DNA of 64,000 bases from Bradyrhizobium diversitatis. GTDB lineage: Bacteria > Pseudomonadota > Alphaproteobacteria > Rhizobiales > Xanthobacteraceae. Each line of letters starts with the position of its first letter. The first letter of the stretch is position 1. Below the pieces are notes generated by a model. The model worked only from the letters and a program-made list of their open reading frames with translations. It did no database searches and was not told the origin of the DNA. This document shows positions 35,350 to 42,781 of this stretch, piece after piece. The stretch is from positions 264,109-328,108 of the forward strand of contig NZ_JACEGD010000006.1 of the NCBI RefSeq assembly GCF_016031635.1, written 5' to 3'. Made by a program: the position numbers and the translations under genes.

Positions 35350-36453
35350 TCAGGCCTCCTCGGATTGCTGACGACGCGCGCAGCCGGATACTGACTGCTC
35401 GAGCAGCGCCACCAGCTCGCGCGCGCGTTTGTCGGACGTATGCTGATCCATCGTGCGCTCATAGGCGCGCCTGGCGATGGACTGCAGATCGGGGCTCGAC
35501 ATCGCCAACGCGTCCAAAGTGTCCTGCGCATCTTGGGCGATCAGGATCTCGCTGCCGGGCGTGAAGAACTCCTCGATGCCCGGCCAGTCGTCGCTCAGGA
35601 GGGGAACGCCGCAGGCCGCCGCCTCGAACAGGCGGCCGGAGGGGCACCAGCCCATCTCCGCCATGGCCTTGCGCGTGACGTTGAGGGTCATGCGTGAGGA
35701 CGCAAAGAAAGGCGCATGCTCCGACGGCGGCAGATGCCGCACGAAATAGATGTTGGGCGACCACGGGAAGTCATCAGGATATTGCGCTCCGCCGATCAGG
35801 AAACGCAGGTCTTGCCGCGCTCGCGCCGGTTCGACGAAGAGCGCCTCGAGCCCGCGCTGGCGGTCTTCGGAGTAGGTGCCGAGATAGGACAGATCCGCGC
35901 GATAGTGCGGCTCGTGCGGCACCGGGCGATGAATATCGCTATCGACGTGGCCGTACAGGGGACGGACGTCGCGGGCGCCGACCCGGTCGCGAAACTCCTG
36001 GACGACGCGTGGGCCGCCGGTGAAGCTGAGGACGAGCGCGAAATCGCGGAGGCCTCGCGTGCCGATATAAGCAACAGATTCTCCCGCCATGAGCCGCGCC
36101 AGCGTGATCGGGGTATCCAGATCATAGAAGACGGGGCTGGCGCGACCTTCGGATATGATCAGGTCGGTGGCCGCAATTGCGTCGGGACAGTAGGACGTCA
36201 CGATCGCGACATCGGCATCCGCGATCTCATTGCGGGCGAGGGAGCGGGTCTCCTCCCAATTCGAAAAAAGCCGCAGTTGCCCACCGGGCAACTCATTGAA
36301 GTCCCGGGCGCCAGCATAGTAGGGCACGTCGCGCTCGAAGAAAATGACAGTATGGCCGAGACGTCCGAGGTGCTTGCAGAGGCCGCGCCAGAGCGTCGCG
36401 TGGCCATTGCCCCAGGAGGAGGAGATGGTCAGGCCGAAAATGACGATCTTCAC
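35350..36453 (-). CDS. CgeB-like glycosyltransferase (paralogue 4)
   Basis: 367-residue GT-B protein beginning MKIVIFGLTISSSWGNGHATLWRG. It shares SSWGNGHAT, FYDLDTP, SYLGTYSEDRQ and RLFEAAACG blocks with the protein at 23520-24644, so the two are recent paralogues placed at opposite ends of the cluster. The donor domain holds SGRLFEAAACGVPLLSDDWPGIEEFF. Soluble; overlaps the phosphatase gene by 4 nt. Confidence 0.88.
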   Translation of the reverse strand: MKIVIFGLTISSSWGNGHATLWRGLCKHLGRLGHTVIFFERDVPYYAGARDFNELPGGQLRLFSNWEETRSLARNEIADADVAIVTSYCPDAIAATDLIISEGRASPVFYDLDTPITLARLMAGESVAYIGTRGLRDFALVLSFTGGPRVVQEFRDRVGARDVRPLYGHVDSDIHRPVPHEPHYRADLSYLGTYSEDRQRGLEALFVEPARARQDLRFLIGGAQYPDDFPWSPNIYFVRHLPPSEHAPFFASSRMTLNVTRKAMAEMGWCPSGRLFEAAACGVPLLSDDWPGIEEFFTPGSEILIAQDAQDTLDALAMSSPDLQSIARRAYERTMDQHTSDKRARELVALLEQSVSGCARRQQSEEA

Positions 36454-37046
36454 GCCGGCACCCGCTGGTTGATCCCGGTGATCCTGAACCCGCGTCGATC
36501 CGCAGTGAGGGTGCTGACGCTCGCGGGATCGACCGTGATCGAAAGAAAGTCGTCAAGCCGCATGCGCGCGTAATGCAACAGCGCCGCGCGAATGGGCTCG
36601 GCGTGGCTGATTGCGATCACCGAGTCTACGAGAGAATCAGAGCGCAGCTGCTCGAGGTGGCGGACGATGCGAGTCTGGAGCGAGCGCATGCTCTCGCCTC
36701 CGGGCGGGCGAGTGCTGCCGCGGCGGCTGTTCCAGCGCGACCATTGAGGATCTTCGCTGAGCTGCATGAAAGACCGGCCAGTCCATTCGCCATAGTCGAG
36801 CTCGTCGAGAGCAGGAACGATCTCGACGGGCAATCCGAAGCGCGCAGCGAGGATGCTGGCCGATTGCATGCAGCGCCTCTGCGGGCTCGACTGGATTAGC
36901 GACGGCCGTGGGGCGAGATTGGCTGCACACCGGGCAATCTCCTCGCAACCGATGTCGTCGAGCGTGACGCCGCACATCCGGCCGCACAGCGTGCGGCCGA
37001 GCAGGGCGTGGTGGCCGTGACGCACGAGATGAATGATCCTGGCCAT
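36450..37046 (-). CDS. Histidine phosphatase superfamily protein
   Basis: 198-residue phosphatase. The catalytic RHG is at about residues 9-11 (HLVRHGHH), with the second arginine in SSPQRRCMQSA, the acid/base Glu in ELDYGEWTG and the second histidine in AISHAEPIR. Members dephosphorylate sugar phosphates, phosphoglycerate or alpha-ribazole phosphate. It directly follows ino1 with a TGATG overlap, so inositol 3-phosphate or a glycosylated phosphate intermediate is the natural candidate substrate. Confidence 0.88.
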   Translation of the reverse strand: MARIIHLVRHGHHALLGRTLCGRMCGVTLDDIGCEEIARCAANLAPRPSLIQSSPQRRCMQSASILAARFGLPVEIVPALDELDYGEWTGRSFMQLSEDPQWSRWNSRRGSTRPPGGESMRSLQTRIVRHLEQLRSDSLVDSVIAISHAEPIRAALLHYARMRLDDFLSITVDPASVSTLTADRRGFRITGINQRVPA

Positions 37047-38146
37047 CAGCTGAAAACCTTGTCGTCGATGAAGGCGCGCGTCCGCCGTCCGGCCTCCTCG
37101 TCGTTGAATTGCTGCGGCGGTGATTTCATGAAATAACTGGAGGGGCCGGTCAGGGCGCCGCCCTGGCCGCGGTCCATGGCAAGTTTTGCGCAGCGTACTG
37201 CGTCGATCACCACGCCGGCCGAGTTCGGCGAATCCCATACCTCGAGCTTGACCTCGGCGCTCAACGGCACGCCGCCGAACGTCGTGCCTTCCAGCCGGAT
37301 GAACGCCAGCTTCCGGTCAGTCAACCAGGGCACGTGATCGCTCGGCCCAACGTGAATATTGTCGGGGTCCATCGGGACGTCGAACTGGCTGGTGACGGCC
37401 TGCGTCTTCGAAATCTTCTTCGATGCCAGCCGCTCGCGTTCGAGCATGTTCTTGAAATCGGTATTGCCGCCCACATTGAGCTGATAAGTGCGGTCCAGCC
37501 GCACGCCGCGGTCGCGAAACAGATTGGCGAGCACGCGATGCAGAATTGTGGCGCCGACCTGGCTCTTGATGTCGTCGCCGATGATCGGGAGGCCCGCCTC
37601 CTCGAACCGCCGACGCCAGTCCGGATTGGAGGCGATGAAGACAGGAATGCAGTTGACATAGCCGCAGCCCGCTTCGATGGCGCGCGCCGCGTACCACTCG
37701 CTGGCGCGCTGCGAGCCGACGGGCAGGTAGGACACCAGCACATCGGTCCGTGACGTCGCCAGCACTTCCGAAACATCGGCCTCGGGAACGTCGGCGACCG
37801 GGACGTCATCCTCGAGATAGTGCCCGATACCGTCCATCACGGGGCCGCGCTGTACGATCACGCCGGTCTGATCGACATCGCTGAAGCGATGCGTGTTGTT
37901 TGGCTTGGCAAAGATGGCATCGGCGACGTCGCGCCCGACCTTGTCGGCGTTGACGTCGAATGCCGATGCGATCTGAATGTCGCTGATATGGTAGCCGCCG
38001 AGATCGACGTTCATCAGGCCGGGTACAGGTTCATTCGACTTGGCGCTGCGGTAATAGGTAAGCCCCTGGACGAAGGAGCTTGCGCAATTGCCCACGCCGA
38101 CGATGCCGACGCGCACGCGACGCCTGTCCTGAAGACGGGAATGCAT
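37046..38146 (-). CDS. ino1: Inositol-3-phosphate synthase
   Basis: 366-residue enzyme of the compact archaeal/actinobacterial type that cyclises glucose 6-phosphate to 1L-myo-inositol 1-phosphate with [19 protein letters not shown] (residues 14-29) binds NAD, and [24 protein letters not shown] and the [12 protein letters not shown] block with the active-site lysines are present ([10 protein letters not shown] follows). It is the first gene of the upstream operon and 52 nt from a near-perfect EcfG-type promoter. Bacteria that make inositol de novo usually do so for a dedicated product (mycothiol, phosphatidylinositol, compatible solutes). Confidence 0.94.
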   Translation of the reverse strand: MHSRLQDRRRVRVGIVGVGNCASSFVQGLTYYRSAKSNEPVPGLMNVDLGGYHISDIQIASAFDVNADKVGRDVADAIFAKPNNTHRFSDVDQTGVIVQRGPVMDGIGHYLEDDVPVADVPEADVSEVLATSRTDVLVSYLPVGSQRASEWYAARAIEAGCGYVNCIPVFIASNPDWRRRFEEAGLPIIGDDIKSQVGATILHRVLANLFRDRGVRLDRTYQLNVGGNTDFKNMLERERLASKKISKTQAVTSQFDVPMDPDNIHVGPSDHVPWLTDRKLAFIRLEGTTFGGVPLSAEVKLEVWDSPNSAGVVIDAVRCAKLAMDRGQGGALTGPSSYFMKSPPQQFNDEEAGRRTRAFIDDKVFS

Positions 38147-38197
38147 AGACGAGAAACCTCCGGGAAAGCGCGTGGCGACAGCGTAAGTAGGTCGGCG

Positions 38198-38223
38198 AAC
38201 GTGCCGGAAGGTATGTTCGTTCC
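38198..38223 (-). promoter_or_regulatory. EcfG-type general stress promoter for ino1 operon
   Basis: On the minus strand GGAAC (38223-38219) is followed after 17 nt by CGTT (38201-38198), matching the alphaproteobacterial general-stress sigma (EcfG) consensus. The ino1 start codon is 52 nt downstream. The rest of the 38147-38472 intergenic stretch shows no supported gene; a 33-codon frame at about 38332 has no support. Confidence 0.75.
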
Positions 38224-38472
38224 TGTGCCGGAGCGGCCGCGTGCGCGTGGGAAGCGATTCAGGTCAACAAAATGCGCGGCGATTAACCTGGATTAGAATC
38301 CCAGTTCGTATCAACGGAACGAAGATCATTGATGATGATGAAGAAGATGAAGCTGCGCTCGCGCGCGTCGCGAGGTGCGACGAAGAACAAATCTTGCCGG
38401 CTCGCGTTTCACCACGGATGGCTTGAGCAATGACCGTGTCATTGTCGGATCTGCACACAAGTGAGGTGCCAC

Positions 38473-38760
38473 ATGACGTCCAGGACGCAAAACAGCGAAG
38501 CCGAGCAGACCACCGATCATGCCGCAATCCGCAAATGGGTCGACGAACGCGGCGGGCAGCCGGCGACGGTCAAGGCGACGGAAGAGGATGGGCACGCCGG
38601 CATCTTACGGATCGATTTCGATCCTCCGGATGAGGGACTCGACCGCATCGGCTGGGACGAGTTTTTCGACAAATTCGACGAAGCCGGTATTGCCTTTCTG
38701 CACCAGGACCGCACCAAGGACGGCAAGGTAAGCCGATTTCATAAATTCGTCCGACGCTAG
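38473..38760 (+). CDS. Small conserved hydrophilic protein
   Basis: 95-residue acidic, soluble protein without membrane segment. The recognisable blocks are IRKWVDERGGQPATVKATE, GILRIDFDPPDEGLDRIGWDEFFDKFDEAGIAFLHQD and GKVSRFHKFV. Proteins like this are frequent in Bradyrhizobium and are sometimes mislabelled as glucan branching enzyme; no function is known to me. ATG 38473 follows GAGGTG; a GTG at 38461 is the alternative start. It is divergent from ino1 across 326 nt. Confidence 0.75.
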   Translation: MTSRTQNSEAEQTTDHAAIRKWVDERGGQPATVKATEEDGHAGILRIDFDPPDEGLDRIGWDEFFDKFDEAGIAFLHQDRTKDGKVSRFHKFVRR

Positions 38761-38773
38761 CAGAGCTTAGGAC

Positions 38774-39679
38774 GTGAACAGATGGGTCGAGGCCATGCGA
38801 GCGGGTGATTTCGCCCGCGCCTGGGCCATCGCTGACCAGGATCTCGCGGTGCTGCAGCATCCGCCCAAGCACACCGGTCCGCGTCATGTCCAGCAGATTT
38901 GGCGCGGCGAGGCTCTCGCGGGCCGGCATGTGCTGGTCCGATGCTACCACGGACTAGGCGATACGATCCAGTTCCTGCGTTTCATGCAGCCTCTTCGGAA
39001 TATCGCGCGAAGTGTCACGGTCTGGTGCCAGCCGGAACTTCTGCCACTGGCCGAGCGCACGGCAGGCGTCGATAGGGCTTTTGCTCTCCACGACGGCATA
39101 CCCGAAGCGGATTTCGAGGTGGACATCGAAATCATGGAGGTGCCGCATGCGCTCAAAGTTGGACGGGAGCAGGTCGAGCGAGGGCCTTATCTGACGCTTC
39201 CGCCGAGGAGCGCGTCGGTGCCCCTCGACGGCAACAGTCTGGCTGTCGGCCTGGTCTGGGAGGTTGGCCAGTGGGATAAGCGGCGCGCCGTGGCTCCCTC
39301 ATTATTGCGCCGGCTCGCCGTTCCCGGCATCGTGCTTCATTCGCTGCAGAGAAGGACGACAGCCGAAGAGGTCGCGCAGATCGGTGCACGCGACATCAGC
39401 ACGCCCGATATCGTGGCTCTAGGTCATCTTCTTCGCGAGCTCGATCTGGTCATTTGTGTCGACACGATGGTCGCGCATCTCGCGGGGGCGCTGGGTTGCG
39501 AAGCCTGGGTCCTGCTGCATGCCGACTGCGACTGGCGCTGGCCTTCGTCGGGGAACCGTTCTCCTTGGTATCGGAGCTTACGGCTGTTTCATCAAAGGAC
39601 GATCGGTGACTGGGAAGGTGTCATCGCGGAAGTGAGATTGGCCCTGCAAGAGCGCGCCAGGTTCAGGAAGAAAGTCTGA
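38774..39679 (+). CDS. Glycosyltransferase family 9-like (heptosyltransferase-like) protein
   Basis: 301-residue soluble protein related to ADP-heptose:LPS heptosyltransferases of the TPR-associated kind. Landmarks are RCYHGLGDTIQFLRFM with the G-x-GD motif, VWCQPELLPL, and the donor-site strand LVICVDTMVAHLAGALGCEAWVLL followed by W-RWP-S-G-S-WY, all typical for GT9-like proteins. The start is a GTG at 38774, with an ATG at 38795 possible. It is 13 nt downstream of the small protein and not obviously part of the inositol cluster, which runs the other way. Confidence 0.8.
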   Translation: MNRWVEAMRAGDFARAWAIADQDLAVLQHPPKHTGPRHVQQIWRGEALAGRHVLVRCYHGLGDTIQFLRFMQPLRNIARSVTVWCQPELLPLAERTAGVDRAFALHDGIPEADFEVDIEIMEVPHALKVGREQVERGPYLTLPPRSASVPLDGNSLAVGLVWEVGQWDKRRAVAPSLLRRLAVPGIVLHSLQRRTTAEEVAQIGARDISTPDIVALGHLLRELDLVICVDTMVAHLAGALGCEAWVLLHADCDWRWPSSGNRSPWYRSLRLFHQRTIGDWEGVIAEVRLALQERARFRKKV

Positions 39680-39683
39680 ATTG

Positions 39684-40496
39684 TCAGGCCATCGCCACGG
39701 CGGCTTTGGTCTCTTCCGGTTGTGCCGGTCGTGTGCCTCGATCGCGCGGCCGGATACCAAGGTAGGCAGGATCGAACTCCGCCACGCGGACCAACCCAGG
39801 CCAGTCCGTAATCACCAGGGTCTTACCTTGCCATCGCAACAGGTTACCGCGCCGCAGCTCCTGGATGGTGCGGTTCGCGTGAACGGGAGAGATGCTGCAA
39901 GCGGCTGCGAGGTCGGACTGGGTGAAGGGCGAAGACAACCGAAAATCCTTGGCGAACCCGACATTTTGCAGGCGCGTCGTGATCTCGCAAAGCAGATGGG
40001 CCACGCGTGTCAACGCATCCCGGCTGCCAAGATTTATAGTCCAGTTGCGCTGGATAGCGTGATCACGAAGCAGCATCAGCAGAAGAATACGCGCCAACGC
40101 AGGTGAGCGCGCTGATAGCTCGCGGAAGAAGCGATGCGGCACGAGGGCGACGACGGCGGGGCCGAGCGCGATGAGGTTGCCGTCGATGCGCGGCCGGTAG
40201 AGTGTCTGGAGGTCGGCGATGTCACCGGGAACAGAGATCGAGGTGATTTGCCCGTTTGCCCCTTCGGCGGCCTGCCAGGACAGATAACCTTGCAGGACCA
40301 CGCAGCATTGATGGCTGTCGTCGCCGTGGCGCAGGATGGCCTGATGGGAATTGAGGTGCGCGATCGTGCTCGGCATGTCTGCCAGCAGGTCGAGATCGCT
40401 CGCGGTCGCGTCACCGAGACTTGCCAAATGATCGGCGAGCTTGGAAAAGGCAAATCCAGTTTGCATTGGTCTTCCGATCGCCCGCGCCTCCACCAA
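39684..40496 (-). CDS. Crp/Fnr family transcriptional regulator
   Basis: 270-residue regulator with a cyclic-nucleotide-binding-like beta barrel (about residues 40-140; LRHGDDSHQCCVVLQGYLSW, ISVPGDIADLQTLY) and a C-terminal winged helix (LSSPFTQSDLAAACSISPVHANRTIQELRRGNLL). No FNR-type cysteine cluster is visible at the N-terminus, so it is unlikely to bind an iron-sulfur cluster. Proteins of this kind are numerous in Bradyrhizobium. A start at ATG 40466 is also possible. It converges on the heptosyltransferase-like gene with 4 nt between stops. Confidence 0.9.
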   Translation of the reverse strand: MVEARAIGRPMQTGFAFSKLADHLASLGDATASDLDLLADMPSTIAHLNSHQAILRHGDDSHQCCVVLQGYLSWQAAEGANGQITSISVPGDIADLQTLYRPRIDGNLIALGPAVVALVPHRFFRELSARSPALARILLLMLLRDHAIQRNWTINLGSRDALTRVAHLLCEITTRLQNVGFAKDFRLSSPFTQSDLAAACSISPVHANRTIQELRRGNLLRWQGKTLVITDWPGLVRVAEFDPAYLGIRPRDRGTRPAQPEETKAAVAMA

Positions 40497-40735
40497 CTCT
40501 GACCCAAATGGAAAGCGGCGGACAATAACCTGTGATACGATCCGTCGATTTCATACGTAGGCATTGGACGATAGCTATCCTCAAAGTTCCCACTGCCCGA
40601 AGGATTACTGCCAGAACGATTAGAGCTGCAGGCCCGTGGTATTTTGTTCGGCAAGTTGATCGATCTTAACAATCTTGAATCTCTCGTTCTCGCCGTTGCC
40701 TTAGTCTCAAGCCTTTCAGGCTGGAGGCCGCTCCG

Positions 40736-40936
40736 ATGTTCGACACCGATACGACGGCGCTTTTGCGCGCCGTGCTCGAAGAAGTGTGCGAAAGCATCTC
40801 CCGTCGCGAGATTGGTACCCGGACTCACGTCGCCTCTAAGCTTCTGGAAGCAGCGACAAAGGGGCAGACCTCTCTTGACGACCTCAAGCAGGCCGGTTCC
40901 AGGGCTTTGTCCGAGGCCTGCGCCGCGCGGAGGTGA
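40736..40936 (+). CDS. Small conserved rhizobial protein
   Basis: 66-residue soluble protein (MFDTDTTALLRAVLEEVCESIS...). Related short proteins with the blocks LLRAVLEEVCE and TRTHVASKLLEAATKGQTSLDDLKQAG are widespread in Rhizobiales; function unknown. It is predicted helical and has no motif I can name. The gap 40497-40735 before it shows nothing supportable. Confidence 0.7.
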   Translation: MFDTDTTALLRAVLEEVCESISRREIGTRTHVASKLLEAATKGQTSLDDLKQAGSRALSEACAARR

Positions 40937-40997
40937 GTGTAAGAGGAACGAGCGTCCTATCCGGGCACTTGAACAAGATCTCCACCGGAAAACGCTC

Positions 40998-42764
40998 ATG
41001 CACGAATTTGATGCCGCTCCATCGACTGCGACCCTGACGAGGGCCACGGACGACATCTGGATTGTCGACGATCGACCCATTAGTGCAGCGTGCTTGCGTC
41101 TGCCCGTTCGCATGACGGTCATCCGGTTGTCCAACGGCGGCCTCATCCTGCACTCGCCAGTGCGATATTCGGCAGCTCTGCGCGATGAGCTGGAGCGTCT
41201 GGGCCCGATCAAATATCTGATGGCGCCGAACGTTGCGCATTGGATGTTCCTGCCGGCTTGGCAGAGAGAATTGCCGCAAGCACAAACTTTCGCGGCGCGC
41301 GGACTTTCGGCGCGGAAGCAGGTCCGCGAGGCGGGCCTCCGTATCGACCGCGAGCTTGGGGCGTCGTCTCCCGAAGAGTGGGCTGTCGAACTCGAGACCG
41401 TCTCGGTGCAAGCCCCTATGTTTTCCGAGGTGGAGATTTTCGACAAGCGGAGCCGCAGCTTGGTGCTGACGGATCTCGTGCAAAATCTCGATCCTCACCA
41501 CCTTCCTGCCTCAAATCGGGCTGCCGCAAGCCTGCTTGGCATCGCCAAGCCCGACGGGATGGCACCGATCTATTTGCGGATGCTGTTGCGCCTGGGCGGT
41601 CGTTCGGTCCAGGCCGCGGCAGAGCGGCTTGTGGGCCTTGCGCCCGAACGGGTCATTTTTGCCCACGGCGACTGGTTCGAGACAGGAGGCATCGAGCGTC
41701 TCCGCCGGTCGTTGCGATGGCTGCTTCCTGCCAGCGCTTCGCGATCGCCAGCCCGGTCAATGGCGGACACGCGGGTCGTCATTACGGGAGCATCCAGCGG
41801 AATAGGCCGGGCTGCGGCGCTGGCATTCGCGCGGGAAGGTGCGAGCGTGGTGCTCGCCGCGCGTCGTGGGGAGATCCTAACGCGGCTTGCCGCGGAGTGC
41901 GAGGCGCTGGGAGGCCGCGCATTGGCTGTCGCGACCGACGTCACCGATGCCGACGCGGTGCAACGATTGGCCAGACAGACGGAGGACGCGTTCGGCGGGA
42001 TCGACGTCTGGATCAACAATGCCGGCACGGGTGTATTTGGCCGCTATCAGGACGCTGATCTCGCGCTGCATCGCCGGACGATCGAGGTGAATTTGCTGGG
42101 CGCCATGAACGGCGCCTTCGCGGTCCTTCCGATCTTCCTGCGCCAGAAGCGAGGCATCCTGATCAACAATATTTCACTTGGGGGATGGGCGCCGACACCG
42201 TTCGCGGCCGCGTACACCGCCAGCAAGTTTGGCCTGCGTGGGTTCACAGCAAGCCTGCGGCAAGAACTCAGGGCACATCCCCACATCCACGTCTGCGGTG
42301 TATTCCCGGCGATGGTGGATACGCCGGGATTCGTCCACGGCGCCAACATGTCCGGGAAGAGGCTCGATCCGGGTCCGTTGTTGTACCAGTCCGAAGACGT
42401 TGCCCAGACCTTCTTGAACCTGGTCCGCGCGCCGCGCGATGAGGTGGCCGTCGGCTGGCCGGCCCGAGCGGGTCAGATCGCCTATGCGGTCGCGCCGAAA
42501 CTCACTGAAGATCTGGTGGGAAGCGCATTCCGATTCCTGCTGTCGCGGGCGAAGCGCGCACCAATCAGCGAGGGAAGCATGATCGAGGCATCGCCGCCGG
42601 GCACGTCGGTCGACGGAGGCTGGCTGGTGCGGAAACAGCTTCCGCCGGCTGGGATCATCAGCAAAGGAATTGCTATGCTTGCGGTCGCCGCCTGTGCTGG
42701 TGTCGTGGCCTCTGCACTTGCGCGTCCGCGCCGGCAGATCAGGACGCGACGTCGCCGGGCATAG
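40998..42764 (+). CDS. Fusion of DUF4336 (metallo-hydrolase-like) and SDR domains
   Basis: 588-residue single reading frame. Residues about 1-250 match DUF4336: RATDDIWIVDDRPI, MTVIRLSNGGLILHSPV, LMAPNVAHWMFLPAWQ and FAHGDWFE, a metallo-beta-lactamase-like fold of unknown function. From residue about 255 an SDR begins with MADTRVVITGASSGIGRAAALAFARE, NNAG, and YTASKFGLRGF with an intact YxxxK; it belongs to the SDRs that carry a C-terminal RAPRDEVAVGWPAR tail and a final hydrophobic segment (GIAMLAVAACAGVVASALA). An ATG at 41760 could start the SDR alone, but there is no stop between the domains. Confidence 0.82.
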   Translation: MHEFDAAPSTATLTRATDDIWIVDDRPISAACLRLPVRMTVIRLSNGGLILHSPVRYSAALRDELERLGPIKYLMAPNVAHWMFLPAWQRELPQAQTFAARGLSARKQVREAGLRIDRELGASSPEEWAVELETVSVQAPMFSEVEIFDKRSRSLVLTDLVQNLDPHHLPASNRAAASLLGIAKPDGMAPIYLRMLLRLGGRSVQAAAERLVGLAPERVIFAHGDWFETGGIERLRRSLRWLLPASASRSPARSMADTRVVITGASSGIGRAAALAFAREGASVVLAARRGEILTRLAAECEALGGRALAVATDVTDADAVQRLARQTEDAFGGIDVWINNAGTGVFGRYQDADLALHRRTIEVNLLGAMNGAFAVLPIFLRQKRGILINNISLGGWAPTPFAAAYTASKFGLRGFTASLRQELRAHPHIHVCGVFPAMVDTPGFVHGANMSGKRLDPGPLLYQSEDVAQTFLNLVRAPRDEVAVGWPARAGQIAYAVAPKLTEDLVGSAFRFLLSRAKRAPISEGSMIEASPPGTSVDGGWLVRKQLPPAGIISKGIAMLAVAACAGVVASALARPRRQIRTRRRRA

Positions 42765-42781
42765 CTGGTCGTGCCGGCCGA

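Noticed and set aside
22455..38146. Cluster as the genes for bradyrhizose (inositol-fused sugar) O-antigen
   Set aside because: Tempting because of ino1 in a Bradyrhizobium-like genome, but no O-antigen export, polymerase or lipid-carrier genes are present, and similar clusters are, by memory, found in genera without that sugar.
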